Origin: Lethocerus indicus
Lineage: Eukaryota > Arthropoda > Insecta > Hemiptera > Belostomatidae
Assembly (NCBI GenBank): GCA_019843655.1
Contig: JACDQD010000007.1
Coordinates: forward strand, 8,305,600 to 8,369,599
Direction of reading: 5' to 3'
DNA length: 64,000 nucleotides
Positions within the stretch are counted from its first letter, which is position 1; each line of letters opens with the position of its first letter. A program made the translations under genes and the position numbers. Shown in pieces: positions 12,501 to 26,229 of the stretch. The notes beneath the pieces are model-generated. The model was given only the letters and a program-made list of their open reading frames with translations. It did not search any database and was not told the origin of the DNA.

Positions 12501-12619
12501 GCGTCGGGAAAATAACCCGGTAGGGAAGACTTGCGGTCAGGACACACCTGTTGGACTGGCGTCCATTCCCGCCCTGGGCCCGACCGCTCACATATTATTC
12601 GAGTTAAATTGACCCTCAT

Positions 12620-15600
12620 AACGATCGTGTCTGGGCGGCTTCCATGTTTGTCGTATTAACTAGAATGTTTCTTTCCTCTCTGTTATAGTTGATTCATTTT
12701 GGCGACTTATTTTTTAGTAAAAGTGTCATGGCTGTAGTGTGTGTGGCAGACTGTATTGGAGTACAATCCACTATTTCCAATTATACTAGCCATTGGCAGG
12801 CTTTTTTCCAAGTATGGTTTTGCCATTTTCCTCTCTCGTTATTTGTCTGGAATGTCGCTCTGCCATTCTATCAGCACCACCAATATGGAATGATGATATT
12901 GTTCCCAAACCTCCCATTAATATATTAGAATAAATTTTCAATGTCTCTTCGTTTTATGTGATATCTTTAGAAGACTATGAATATGTTAATGATAACCGGA
13001 CAAGGAACGTTATGATGCTCATAGTGATTTAAATCATGTTAGGATTCATTTTATGCACTAATTTCGCACTAATACTGCACTGATTTTGAGCGAAAAAATG
13101 TCATGCGATAGAGTTTTCCCTCAATCAGCAAGTAATTAATAAATAACCGGATTTATGAAAGTTAGTTGAATGATAAAATTAAGAACTTAAATTATTAACT
13201 CAGACTCAGTTGATTATAGTTAGATTATGAAATAATTTTGCTGCTATTCAATTAATTTTTATAATCGCCATCAGGTAGCGTCACTCCGGTGACGATTTTT
13301 TAATTATAATCATGTCATACTGCGCCACTTGACTTTCGAATTTCCTCGCAATAGAGTTTAACTTTCGAATTAAGATGTAATAATAAATTGAATAGAATCG
13401 AGTAACCATTCAGCGGTGAAAGGTTTGACGTTCCAGGAAAAACTGCGAAACTCGCCGAATCGGCCCCTGCATTAAATAATAGTCATACTCTCTTAACGCA
13501 ATGAATAGGCCGGCGCGATCTAATAGCTTCCCTCAACTACTCCGTTTTCTCGTTAAAGCTTTTGAAATTTCATAGCCCCGTTTCGCTTCATTTTCAACCG
13601 CCTTTATAATATTCCCAGTTCAATTCAATCGCTCTCTCGTAAAGCTTGGACCGTGAAACTATTTCTTTTTCACTCGTCAAATGAACAGCGGACCGGGTAG
13701 GTATATTTCAGGGAGGGTATGTTTGAAAAAACTCAGCTATAGGTTGTTCTAATGTGCCCATCGAAGTGTTCGGAATATGAATCTCCCTCAGTCGTAGGCA
13801 CTTTTTTGGCCGTTAATTATAAAACAGCGCCGCTCCAATCTATATAAAAGGGAGAGGGATTTGCACGGGATTTACCGGTCTGCAGAACCCGGAGCGGGCC
13901 TGGAGCCCAATTAATAAGATTAATTGTATTAGAGCAATTACTATTTTATGCCGAGTACAAACCCAGAGCGTGAAACACAGTGTTTGTTGTTGCCCGGCCC
14001 GGTGGAGATACTTCAAATGTAAATTACGGGGCTTGCATTGCGCGCCCAAAGAAGAGTTTATACGAGGCCCACCGAAAGGATTAACAGGCCCTCCTGCGAG
14101 CTGTGAAATACGGGCGACTGGTACCAGTGTTAACTGCTAATGTGGGGGTTGTATCCGTAATGTGAGAAATGTTTCATCCTAATTTCTAGGACTGCAGATC
14201 TGACTGGATGTTTCCGGGAGACTCGGCGTCTCGATTAACTGATTATGACAACGATGTGAGAGGAGTGACAGTTAAATCCGTGTATCGGGTAGATCAATAC
14301 ATGTTACCGTCACATACCTGTTTGTCATTTATTTGACTAATCTGCATATTAAGTTTTAATTATAACACGCATTTAAATGGTATAATGGAAGGAACAATAT
14401 ACTTTAAACAGGAAAAAGAATACAGGAATATCCGTCCCAATGCAAAAAACGACATTCCCAAAACACCAAAACAACATACCAAAAATAGAACATACAAGCG
14501 CACATCGGCGTGTGCAAAATTGCGTTACATAAATAGAGACTAAAAACGTAAATATGCTTATTCTTAATGAGGTGGTTAGTTTGAAACATATAACTATTTT
14601 TTTTCATTGTCATCTACTACGTGGGTTAATTGGAGTCTAGGTGAAGCGCAAGTGGCACTATAATATTAATTGCGCAGCGAAAAAATGAAACTATTCAACG
14701 TATTTTTAATTAATTAAAATCTGAATAGAGTGGCCTAACGAGTCTCTATGTCATGTGAAACGAATGCTGCCATTCGAAGTGTGGAGAGGTCGGAGACGAG
14801 AGAGGGTACGTGGTAAATTCAGTATATTTCCTAGGGTCGAGCGACGCGCTACACCTTAAGATCCTTTTAATATCCTCCCCCTAAGACCCGGTAATAAGAC
14901 GACACTTAGAGAGGCTCAGTTAAGTGCCGGCAATTTTTTAACTCCGGGCCTGAAGGGGGGCGCCCATGGGAAAACCTACAGGTGGGGAGAGAGCTCCTCA
15001 CTCCGGATAGAAGGGAAAAGTGTTAGGGGGATCCGCTTTTTTTGTTCACCTGAACTTAGTTCCATTAGAGGGACATCGAGTCGAGAGCTGGTTGGCGCTA
15101 TATTAAACTGGCGAAAATATACCCGGCAACAGATTTATGTTGGTTCAGAAGAAAATCCCGAGGTTCTGAACCGTTATCTATGATCGGTAAAGCGGATAGG
15201 GATATTTTGACACAACATTTTGCATTTGTGCCATATTGTCCATGAAATATTTTGTAGTTGGCTATAGTATCGATTGGTATGATTTCAGATCCTGAGATTT
15301 TATTACTTCTTTAACAGTGGCGTATCACTCAAATAGTAGCACACTGATGACGGGTTTAAAAAAAATTTAGCACGATAAAATAATTTTCTGTTACGCAAGT
15401 AATCTTCACATGTTCTGTATCTGGCTATTATTTTTCTGAAATTACAAACAGTAAACAAAAGTGTACATACCACGCTATACAACTGCGGAATGTTCACTCT
15501 TGGAGGAGTTTTATAGGGTGTCTTCAATGAAATGCCCATAAGGACGTATGTCAAAATCTTGTAAAGGGTCGAAGCAGGGAATGTTTACGTATAACTGTTT

Positions 15601-16560
15601 ATATTAAGTGAAAGTTCCCTAAGAGGAAACTCGCCCTCAGTGAAATAAACCCGCCTCCCCATCACAGAGTGTTTTAAATTCTCGCTCTTGCGGCCATAAA
15701 CCGGGATGAAATTGGAGCATAAGAGGATGTAATAAGTTCCTAATAGTGTGTTCCCGTTTTGGAGGGGTCTATTCTGGCTGAGGTTTGACTACGCCTTTTG
15801 TATTCGCTTTTAGGGGCGGGAAATATTGCATGTCTGCCCCGCACAAAGGAGAAATGACAAAGCTCCAGTTATATTACAGTTGTTTAATACCGGGAGTGGG
15901 GTATGATCATCAAGCGGATGGGCCTCTTTAGTCTCAAGTGTTGAACTATGACGCTATTACTAACACTTATATTGCCTCGTTCATACTTCAATACACAGTG
16001 TATTTCGTATGAGAAAATGTCTTCCTCGTAATTAAATATGAAATCTTACGCTGAATGAGAATAAGTTATAAGTGAATAAAATTCACCCTTCTTTGGGACA
16101 TTTAGAATTTCAAATGATTAAACTAATTTGCTCCCTTAGCTCTGAGAATGAATTTTATAGATTTGGAAATTCCAATCCATCTAGGTCCCACTGCTCCTAC
16201 CAATACAATCTGTCGTATACTGTAATTTTTATAAAAAATTAGTTAGATAATACTGACACATTTTAGTGTTTTTGTCCACGCACTTTTTATCAGACGCCTA
16301 TATTATGGTGGTGCCATATCCCGTCTCCACTTTAGACAGTGAATACCTGACTGAGTTTGTACTGCTGTCAATTCCGAATCTCATAGGAATTCGTTTAATT
16401 CTGTTGACTAACCTGGCTGTAAATCTGTCGCGTGGGTTAGTGAGTACCTCGGCGTCCACAATCGATAAACCGAGTTTTAGCGGGCCAATTTAACGGTTGA
16501 AGCGTCCCGACAAACAACCTTAAACAAACAGGCCGTAATTTAATGAATCGGCTCCTGGGC
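12620..16560. other. Non-coding stretch, mostly AT-rich
   Basis: I see no supported exon. GC-richer patches occur at 13480-13560, 13840-14110 and 14770-15010. A 6-bp perfect hairpin with a TCCG loop, followed by a T run, lies at 13279-13301; it resembles a bacterial terminator but is probably fortuitous, or an inverted pair of CRE-like half sites (CGTCA/TGACG). Confidence 0.6.
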
Positions 16561-16599
16561 AATTTTAAAGCGGTCATACTTCAATTTATGGGAGGGCCA

Positions 16600-17580
16600 T
16601 CGTCATTCGGCCGAAGGGAATATTTTAGCGGTGCGGCGGTTTTGATCTCGGATTGTATGCATGCAGTCCGTAAGATGAGTTTGGAACTAAGTTTATTCAA
16701 TTAAATTAATATTAAATTATAGAGTAATGAATGATGGCCGCTCTTCGAATACTGTAAAAATAAAAAACGTCCTCTTTTGTTAATAAGGCTTGCGACTCAA
16801 TTTAGCCTTCCTGGTCTATACCCTAGTTATCTCAGAGGGTTTCTTACAGCGCCAGTTTGGCGAGAGGACCCCAAAATGTAATTCCTGTCTCGTTATCCAA
16901 AATTAACCCCGGGGAAAATTGAAATGTTCGTCAGTTTCTCCCGGGGCATTTCCCAAGCGAGTGCCGATAAACTGGGAGACCAGGCTGGGGTGGTTTTCCA
17001 ATTTATCAAATTACGCTCTCGATTAGACATTATTCATCGTTATTAATGGCCCGAGACAGGAGGAGGCCCTCGTTATGAATGCTGGGTTAATTAGAGGAGA
17101 GGATTGCGGCTGCGAAAGGGGAGCGGGGTGGGGGTAAGGTGTCGATATCAGGCGCCTACGACCCCACGTCCCGTCCTGTTTTTACGAGGGCCCCCGGCTC
17201 AAACACACGGCTAGAGGGGAGGGGTAGTTTTTCTTGCCCGGGGGGTGGATGAGGGGTTAGTGGTAGTGCGGACCGCAAGGGATTTTCTAATTAAATCCAG
17301 GGCCCGACCCACCTAGGAAAGAGGGGCCCCCTCGCCGGTCTCTGGGCCTGCAACGGGTTAAGGTGGGGTAGGGGAGGTATTATTATGTTTGCACGGCTGG
17401 ACCGTATTGAACGGCATCAACGGGAGCCGAGTGGAGGAGCTAGAGGATTTGAGGGCGTGCCGGCAATGGGCCTCGTTGGAGAGGCCCCACTTTAGCCGCG
17501 GGGTCCCAATTACAGGTTGGGCTCAGACTTACGATCCACTCGGGATACTGCCACCACTCACCGTAGGTATTAATTACACC
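16600..17580. other. GC-rich island
   Basis: An abrupt rise in G+C and CpG in an AT-rich setting, most marked at 17100-17560. It contains a near-perfect inverted repeat at 16907-16946 (CCCCGGGGAAA against TTTCTCCCGGGG, one bulged base) and several clustered G runs on plus (17118-17137, 17216-17227, 17364-17376) that could form G-quadruplex-type structures. No exon with consistent coding bias and splice sites is visible. It is a candidate regulatory or CpG island. Confidence 0.5.
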
Positions 17581-18950
17581 GTCTAATATCTGGATGATAT
17601 GCCAACAACACAGTCCGACATTCGTGATAAATATGTGACATAATTAAAAAAATATTGAAAAACACAATAAAACCATAAACAGTACTATTAACATTAATAT
17701 TTCATCCTTGGACGTGTCCACAAATATACCTTTATTTGCCATCTTTCTCAATTTCTAATGTTGTATATATATTTCAGAAGATTATTATTATTGGTTCCTT
17801 AGATATCGGAATGAATGAAAGCTTTTCAAAACTTTTATTTTCATTGTCTCAGCCTGAGATATTTTTTTGTTAATTTTACGACGTACGGATACAAATATTT
17901 TCCTTATTGGTCTTGTTTAAGAACAACATGGGATCTTTGTTCCGATCTATCCTTGTGCTTGGTGGTTTTAACCAGGATTACATGAGTGCTAGGTTACGGA
18001 GGCAGCCGTATTAAACATCCGTGGGATATTGTTATTGTTGGGGTGAAGAGCTATCCTACTAAATCGTCCCTTTGCTATAACAATTGAATTCCATCGGACA
18101 AAAGCTTCGGCCACATAGTGACCACGAGACAGATTCCGGCAACAATTTACATGCTCTCGCGCTCTAATCCACCATTGTGCAAAATACGCTGTTCCCCGGT
18201 CTTATTATTAACGTAATTAATTGTAGAATAATTACGTGAATGTAAACTAGTGACATAATGCGAGTTCCCGACATGAGACTGTACAGACTTTCCTAATTAT
18301 ATTTTTAGAAGGAATAACTATTTTATTTTTAATTCATTTATGCGCGAATTTTATTGTCGAACGATCAGATGTTACTGGTGTCCGTTCAACTTTGAATGCC
18401 TCTTCCCGTATATCCGTTTGGTGTTGTAGTCACAATTACAAACGCAATAGCCGAGGGATGTACGACTTGAAAAGTACGGTTCGGATAAACCATTCTCCAA
18501 AAAGTGCAGTCGTGAAGGGGAATAAATTGCGAGGATTTAGTCAAAATGAAGTTGAATTACTTGGGAAGCAATTGAGACGGAAGGCAAACGAAGATTTGTT
18601 CAGCTCTGAAACTTCTTTCCCGAAGCAGTGGTTTAGAAGACGTTTGTGGGGATTTCACCTATAACTCTCACTCCTATCTAAATTTATCCGAGAATTTTAG
18701 CCAAGGATTAATTGAAAAGGATCGCCTAGAGAATGAGACGCCATTATTGTTATCCGGCCGACGCTACGATGGGACACGCCCAAATAATTAATTAATTCAG
18801 CAATATAAACACAACACACCAATAAATAAAACCTTTATTAAGTCTAGTTCAGTAATGTAAAGAAACTTTAAATATATTACAACACTGTAATTGAGTCGTA
18901 AAGAACTTTATTTTTGCTAATTTTAGTCACATTAACTATTCTTGTGGGCG
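17581..18950. other. AT-rich non-coding stretch
   Basis: No supported features. The 90-codon open frame at 18392-18664 ends without splice context and shows no family signature. Confidence 0.6.
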
Positions 18951-19019
18951 CGATTAGAGGTAGATTATTGGGGCTAATTTACAACGAATCGATTTTTGAA
19001 GAGCAAACCATGACAATTT

Positions 19020-19330
19020 ATCTCGGCCTGGGATATTTCTTCGGGTAAGCGAAGAAGGAGCCGCATTCCTCTTTCTGTCAATCCCGTACTTCTTTTTTTT
19101 ACCACCCGGTCCACCCCCCAATCGAAATTCGGTCGGGGTCCGACGGATCGAGGTTTCCGCACAATTCACCCCGTCGGGCGGCGGTGGGTGGCGGGGGATG
19201 GTTCAGGCCGACAAAAAGGCCGGTGTCCCTCCGGGGCCAGTTTATTGTCCGCGATTCCTATTCTTCGGTGAAAATAGATTTTACGGTGGGATCGTGGAAT
19301 AACTGGCGGCGATAAGCGACCGTCTTGCTA
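19020..19330. other. GC-rich island
   Basis: CpG-dense block in AT-rich flanks with several GGCC/CCGG words and a GGCGGCGGTGGGTGGCGGGGG run near 19175-19197. Short minus-strand frames here are open because of base composition. Confidence 0.45.
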
Positions 19331-20090
19331 AATCGTCACTGTACTTTACTGATTCGGTTACGGGCCAGACCCGTTTTCGATCCGCCTTTCTCTTACCCCT
19401 TTATCATCCGTTCCTTGTTTGCCTGTGGTCCTGTTGGTCTCCGATTCTAGGTATTTACACTTATTTCGATATAGCTATTTCACTTAAATATCACAATACT
19501 TTTAATATACTCTAAGTAAGCAACAAATATATAGAATTTGATGTATGATGGTCGATTTTGAATGTGTTTGGGGTTGTTGGTGACAACAGCATTGACAGAA
19601 TCTACTTCCCATTGGTCGCCTACATCGTAAAGCTTAACGCCGAACGGTAAATCACGTTCGAATAATATTGTCTGAAACGAGGTATTACCCAACATTTACG
19701 AAAAAGTAAACACGAACTAAACATTAAATATATCCCCGGTCTAAATAAACTAGCCTTAAAAATTAAAAAATCTTTACGTAAAAATAAAACATAGATTACT
19801 AGAAAACAAATTCACTCTCCTAAGGGTTTCAAATTGGAAATTAAATGTGTGCAAATAAATCGTATGCTAACAGGCGAATCGTTCTAACCAATATCTTGTG
19901 CACACAACGGATTTCAGAAGGATAATTGGAACTAACGAATCCCGAAGTAGTATTAACAATGAGATATATACAAAAATCTACTGTCTTCCAGTATCCTAAA
20001 CAGATATTATGAATGAAAATATAAGTACTAGTAAATTATTACGTTTAAGTTCAGCGTACCGTCAAATGGACTGTAAAATAAAATTTCGAA
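19331..20090. other. AT-rich non-coding stretch
   Basis: Nothing beyond simple A/T-rich sequence is seen. Confidence 0.6.
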
Positions 20091-20099
20091 ATTAGACTT

Positions 20100-20560
20100 T
20101 TGTTATTCCTTGGACCGGAACGATCCAGTAAATCAAGTTCAGACATTTGTCCAATTCTGAAAAAAGTATCCGCTGCCCGGTCGTGCGAAAGTATCGGAGA
20201 GGGGACATTCCAAAGTTGGGAATGGACAGTGAATCTCCGTCGTGTCCCTTCAAACTCGACCCGGAATTGCTTGACCGGGCCCGTCCCAGCCTAATCCGGT
20301 ATGCCGGGCTCTTGTTTGTTCAACAAATAGTCAATTAGCGGATTAAATAACTGGCATTTTCTCTGTTGTTTCCGGTCCCGTTAATCGGCGGTCATGTCCG
20401 TATCGGTCGATCGGACTCCGGGGCCTCGGTAAACCCAACAAGGGTTCCCGGAACAACTGGCCGTGATTCAATCAATAACCATTATTCTCGGGGTGCTCTA
20501 AGTACTTTACTCCGTATTGAAACTCCGGTATTGAGTTGTATAGATAGGTACAGTTTTCAC
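20100..20560. other. Moderately GC-rich block
   Basis: CpG-containing block open in two or three plus frames at once (20100-20294, 20147-20338, 20366-20566). The frames show no amino-acid pattern I recognise and no clear splice boundary. Confidence 0.4.
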
Positions 20561-20809
20561 GGATGACGGAAAAAATATCGTATCGTGCCATAAAAAATGT
20601 AAATATATAGTGTTATATATGCATAACAGTATTCGATTTATTCACTTTATACGTCTGATAATCTTAGTGTCCATATTATGCCTTCACGCTTGGTATTTTA
20701 TTTACGGTACTTCAGTATTAACCTGTAAAATAGTGCGGAGAATTTTTTGATTGTGAATAAGGTTATAAGAATATTACTAATAACATCAGTAAATTGACAT
20801 AACAGAAGG

Positions 20810-21545
20810 TCGGGGAAGTTTAAGCACTACTGCAATTCCATTGCGGGTTCAATGGAGAGCTAAAAATGATATCTACACGGGGATCAGGGGCCTGGTGGAG
20901 AGGGAAGCGGTAAATCCGAGCTGGGATTTGACGGTGCACCTCCCCGTATTTCGGTATCACTAGAGTGGGGCTCAGGAGGCGGGGAGGATTCCGGCCGATA
21001 AAGTCGGCGGAGTGATAGTCGATCGGGCCCGTGTTATTCTTTACGGCCCCCTCCTCCCTCCTCACTCCTCCCGGGGCGATTCCCAGCACGAGATAAATTC
21101 GGTCGGAAAAACCGGAGGCGGGATCGTAAACAGGTCGGGGCCGTAGGTGGAGCTGGCGTCGAGGTGCCGGTGGGCTAACGAGCGGGGCGGGAACAATTTT
21201 TCGAAATTAAACACAACCCCGGGGCCGGAGTGTGACGTGACCGGGCCGCTTCCAATAACGCCCGCCAATAACGGTAAATATTTTCGCTGCGGGTCCCCAG
21301 GCCGGCATAGCTGGGCACGGCCCCGCCAATATAAACATGCCACAGCTACCCGCCCTTCTGAAAACGGATTAATATCGCTTCCTTCTCTGAGAACTCTTTC
21401 GGCGAAAAATCGTCCCGCCCCGAGCGGCCAATATCAAACCGGTCTCCGACGACGTGTTCTGTTTACGAAACGTGTGCTGAGTGTGGCCTGCTCCTGGCAA
21501 CATTCGGAATGTTGTTTCTGTTTCCTTTTCCGGAAATTTTCATAG
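20810..21545. other. GC-rich island, open on both strands
   Basis: One of the strongest GC/CpG islands. Frames of 132 codons on plus (21147-21545) and 89 and 93 on minus overlap the same DNA, which points to composition, not coding. No domain or splice-bounded exon was identified. Confidence 0.5.
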
Positions 21546-23800
21546 GTTAACGGATATTGTAAGCAAAGTTGTTATTCTAACGTACACATGGAACTTTATT
21601 GACTAGTGTTCTTTTTTAAATGGGGATTTGAAAACTGTTATTATTGCTTCAATGCTAATTTAATCATTCTAAGGACTCAATGGTCCGCGAATAATTTCGT
21701 GTAGGTCGTCCGTCGACATTATTTTAATGTTAAAAACGTTTATCGTGTAATTCATCATGCTATTGCACTTAATAATTATTTTTAGGAGGGTTCGCGAGGG
21801 TTTAGAAAATCGTCATTAAATCATTTTCCGCAATCGTCAGTAGATATCCGAGAAAAAATTAATTCCTAAACAGAAATAATGATTTCAATCGTTTTTTATT
21901 TACCCGTTATTATAATCATAATATGAAAACTTGGTAACGATAATCTTGGAAGAGGAATTTCTATGAGCAAGAACTTGAAGTGGATCTCGTTTCTGTATAA
22001 TAAGCACTCAATTACATTATTGTGTTAGAGGTAAATAATAATAATGGAGAGTTATGTCCGAGAATTTAACCGATGTATTAGTGCAGGGGAAGTTTTATAC
22101 TTTTGTTTCGGCTGGGTAGACGGAGGGAGAGAGAAAATATCATTTTCTGGAAAAAGCCCCTAAGCGGAGGACGAGTAGGAAGAGTGGGTAATTGTGCCTG
22201 AAGAACTGAAATTATAAATCGGATTTACCAAGCGAATTTTATAAGGCTGCCTTGCTGCCCTCCGGCCTTAAAAAAAGCTCATTAACGAAAGGATTCCGGC
22301 CCCCCGGTGAAAATATTCGGAATGTCGAATAGTTGAGTCCTCCGCTTGGGAGGGAATTTTTGTCGGTTTAATTCTGCTAAATGAAATGTCTGTTTTCAAC
22401 CGAGCTCAATTTCTGATTCCGATTCTTTTTCCCTGACATTTTTTTTCGTTTGCAATGACTGGGTAAAATAAATGTAGATTCGGCCCATTAATAGAACTGG
22501 CGCGGAATTTGTTTAATGCCATACCATTTCGAGAAAAGCGTTTATATTTTTTTTACTCTCTTACTGGCTCTTTTGAAATTCTTCGTGCTTTAAAAAAATG
22601 AAAATAAACTTTATTCTAACATTATTTTTTCGGGAGTGAAGTAGTTATATTTCGATTCGTGACTTTGCCCGAGTTATATATCCACTCTGAAATTATAATT
22701 CAGTTTCTAAACGTGTTGTAAAGCCAAAACCAATATCTTGTTCTTACATTCTAAATCATACATACTAAAACTGAAATATTCATAAGTGTTTGCTACTGTA
22801 TGTGTAACCATAATTACTTGATAGTAATGAGATCTCAATATTTCACTGTTATTTTAAAGTTCAGAATCAATCGGTTTGTTTAATACCCCAGAACCGAAAG
22901 GACCATTCTTCTTAATGTATGGAGAGCAAATATATTCCCCCCAAAAAAATCCATTTCATAATTCGTATTACCAACTTCATAAATTATTGTTTTATACCCA
23001 AGGAAAAGAACATACCCAAAAAAATATTGAACCAAACTCCGAGTAATATATCATAAGTGAAAAATTTCGAACTGTGGCGGTGGGACACATTTATAAAGCA
23101 TTAGAAGGCCACGTGGGGTTAGCGCGTGGCCAGCCAACCATTTTTCCAAAGGGTTAAAAGCATTAAAAAAATTCCACACGCCATTACCTTTACCTTGGAT
23201 GACCGATGACGCTCTTTATCCTACGCGGGTGGCCCCAAGTGAATCTCTGAATCCAATGTTGGCCCACAAAAACTCGCTGACAATTTTGCAGATCGATCCA
23301 CCTTTAGGGTTTTGAATGTCAACGGTATATTATTAAAACAATAAAGAAAGATAAACTGCTTTCATTAACTCTATACCAGTTTTCTACGGAGGAGAGAAAA
23401 ATAAAACCGCTGCTGTAGATAAATAAGGTTCGATAGTTGCAACATCATTACGAAATTAATTAATATATAAATTTACATCTTATTATATCTGCTATATTAA
23501 TCTAAATATATATTTCTCGTGTGACCGAAAGGGTTTTAAATGAGTGTAAAATGAATTTATTGTGAATGATGATTTTATTCCTGCCTATGGTAAACTATTT
23601 ATTTTGGCAACGTTGACGTAGGCGTTTGAAGACTGAACTACTGGCGTCACTTTTTTTTTCGATATAAGAAAACGTTGCTATTATTCGAGGTGGGCAACAA
23701 AATGGGTGGAGCTTGTTTTCCATCTAGGGTAAAATGTAAGTGACGGCGGTATATTTCTCTCCAAACGTTATGTTGATTTTAATTTTAATTATATTTTCTA
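21546..23800. other. AT-rich non-coding stretch
   Basis: No supported exon. A small GC-richer patch lies at 22240-22360. Confidence 0.6.
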
Positions 23801-24300
23801 TTATTTCTAGACTTCAGTTAATTTATCACTAGGTAGAGAAACGTGTTTATTCCGCGGATGGAGGTGGGGGTGGCCAAATAGGACCCCCACCTCCTGGCCG
23901 GAGTTTACTTTCCATCTGGCTGGAAATTCCGTTGCGGGTATAGCGCTAACAGGTTGTATAGGCTGCTTACCTACCGAGGGTTGAGTCCGGGGGGCGGCGG
24001 AGCAATCTTGATCGATTCCCTGTTGACTATCCGCCACCCTTCCAATTATGCGGCGGCATCTGCTCGCCGCCCGTCAGGAGTCTCCCATCCCTCTATGTCG
24101 CCATTAGCCCGCTCCCCTACCCCAAGGCGTTATTAATATTTGCCATTAACCGCCGTCCTCATGTGAAAGTTATGAAAACGTCGGCCGGGGGTGGGCGCTA
24201 AACCGCATCCATTATTAGGGTCCGGCCCAAAATGGTCGGACCGACCAACGGAGGGGTTGGTTTAATCTTGAACCTCTCCGCCTTGGACTCCCTTATAGAA
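23800..24300. other. GC-rich island with a strong hairpin
   Basis: CpG-rich block. Near its left edge is a 12-bp perfect hairpin (23860-23894). On minus, a donor-like TAG|GTAAGC lies at about 23967-23975 after an open frame, but no ATG-initiated coding exon with a clear acceptor supports a gene. Confidence 0.5.
23860..23894. repeat. Perfect 12-bp stem hairpin, 11-nt loop
   Basis: GGAGGTGGGGGT at 23860-23871 is the exact reverse complement of ACCCCCACCTCC at 23883-23894. The stem is very GC-rich and would be stable as DNA cruciform or RNA. It is too short for a typical microRNA precursor. Confidence 0.9.
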
Positions 24301-26220
24301 TGGAATATTCATTTTGTTTACGAGAATAATTTCCGGACAAAAGCCTTGCTATAAATTGTGGAGCGACAATAGAAAGCAAACGGGACTCGGAATAAAATTT
24401 TCGATATATTCGATGATTTGTGGTTCGAGGGTAGAAATGAGAAATGAGGGTAGTAATTAATTGAATCCGTTCTTAATCGAATGTTGCATTATTAAGAACG
24501 GGTTCGTCTATCTACAATCGGGCCATTAACGTACTGTCACTTTCCTAATCCATTCACTTATACATCTCTGTATACCTTTTCCATTTTAGTTCTGTGTTAA
24601 GAGGATCAGAATATCACAATTTTCTGTATTTTCTCGTTGTTGGTTTTCTGTAACAAACCGTAACGTCCATTTTAAAACTTTAACTAAACGAATAGTACGT
24701 TAACTGATGCTGAGTCTTAAATTTATTTAAATTTTCTATATAAACTATAGTTTATTTATAAAATTTGTTACTTATTTTTCAATGTTGTCCCCTCTTGGAA
24801 CACACTTTCAGGAAGGTTTTTAACCTTCCTTCCTTTAGTGATATTGATTGTATATCAATCGTATTCTGTAAATTTCATCATTATAGTGGAATAGTCTATT
24901 TAAAGGGGTAGGACGTAGTGAAAGACAAGTCGGAACTGTTTGGGGTTGTCAGTCCCACGTTAGTTTAATAAGCGTTGTTAAGCAATCTCTTTCTGCCCTT
25001 TCCAACAGATTCAGCTCAATTCTGGGCCCATGCCTTCAATCATCATTTACTCCCAAACTGCTTTCAAAGCCAGGTAAACATTTCCTATCGATTGTGTAGA
25101 AGTGTAGAGATGTAATACTTTCAATATTACATTGGCAACGGACTGGATCCTGCTCCATGTCATAAAGTGTAACCATGTGAATAATGCGAGTAAGGAGACG
25201 AAATATACCCCATTATGAAACCCCGTATATTAACTTGAGGGCGATGACTGAAGGCAGATTTGCACTGACGTTTTTCACGGTGCTTCCCGGTTCGGTCGGA
25301 CGCGATTATATTTCATTCCTTAGGCCCCCCCAGTTTTGTCGGAGACCCCGGTAATAAGTTGCGTGAACTTTATGTGCGAAACAACAACTCGGAAGGGATG
25401 ACGGCCCAAACTTGAGGGGAAGGCAAACTGAGTGATTATTATTCGGAAGTTTGCCCCTCCCTTGGCAAGGAACACCTACAAGTAAGCGGCCGGTATCCCG
25501 GGGTTTTTGCCCCCGCAGTGGATTTATGTAGATTTAAAGTAGGTTAAGACACCCCGTTAGGAATTAGCATGTTTATCTTCGAGGAACTTTAAAATATCAC
25601 ACATAAGATAGGATACCTACAAAAAATGTATTACTCTTTTTATTATCTAACCGATTGGACAACAAAACTGGTTCTCAAGTTTGATTGAAATTTTTGGTTC
25701 AGTACTATTTAAATACAGTAATGAACCGCTGAAAAAAAGCTTATCCAACATTTCCATAAAATGTAAGCTCAGGTAAAGTTATTGAGTTCAATGCGAGCTC
25801 GCGGTTTAAACGCCATGCTCTGGATGCATAATTCAGTCACCCATCAAGAATATCGTAATACTTCACCCGTAATAATAGGATTTTATAAAATAGTACTAAT
25901 AATAGAAAATTAAATCGAGTGGATAATATAAATTGTTTTCTTAAATATACTGCAGCGAAAATGTTTTTCAATTTAAAAAATGGTCATTCCTTGCACATTT
26001 TAATGTCGAGACTGGTAGAAAACGAAGTAGACTATAGTATTTTTCATTATTCACGCTCTAACTGAATCTAAAACTCTATTCTGGAACTAGGCTGTCATAT
26101 AATTAACGAGGTATTTTATTGAATGCCTACCAGTCGTGAAATTATCCATTGAAACTGGACGTGAAACGAGTTTCACTTCTGCTCAAATATAATGTGCAAT
26201 GTGATTCAGAGGGTCGCTTC
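24301..26220. other. Mostly AT-rich non-coding stretch
   Basis: Contains a hairpin pair at 24810-24860 and a GC-richer patch at 25250-25550. No supported exon was seen. Confidence 0.6.
24810..24830. repeat. Perfect 9-bp stem hairpin, 3-nt loop
   Basis: AGGAAGGTT and AACCTTCCT are exact complements separated by TTT. A second small hairpin (GATTG...CAATC) follows within about 30 bases. Confidence 0.9.
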
Positions 26221-26229
26221 GGTAATTAA

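Noticed and set aside
12155..12619. 154-codon minus-strand open frame, the longest in the window
   Set aside because: It is the complement of a GA/GGGA purine tract, giving Ser/Leu/Pro low complexity; openness is explained by composition.
13279..13301. Hairpin plus T run resembling a bacterial terminator
   Set aside because: The window is eukaryotic and no bacterial gene is nearby; the stem is only 6 bp.
21147..21545. 132-codon plus frame
   Set aside because: Lies in a GC island open on both strands; no domain, no splice boundaries, no consistent third-position bias.
23967..24037. Minus-strand frame ending at TAG|GTAAGC
   Set aside because: The frame has no ATG (starts at GTG) and no visible acceptor; insufficient for an exon.
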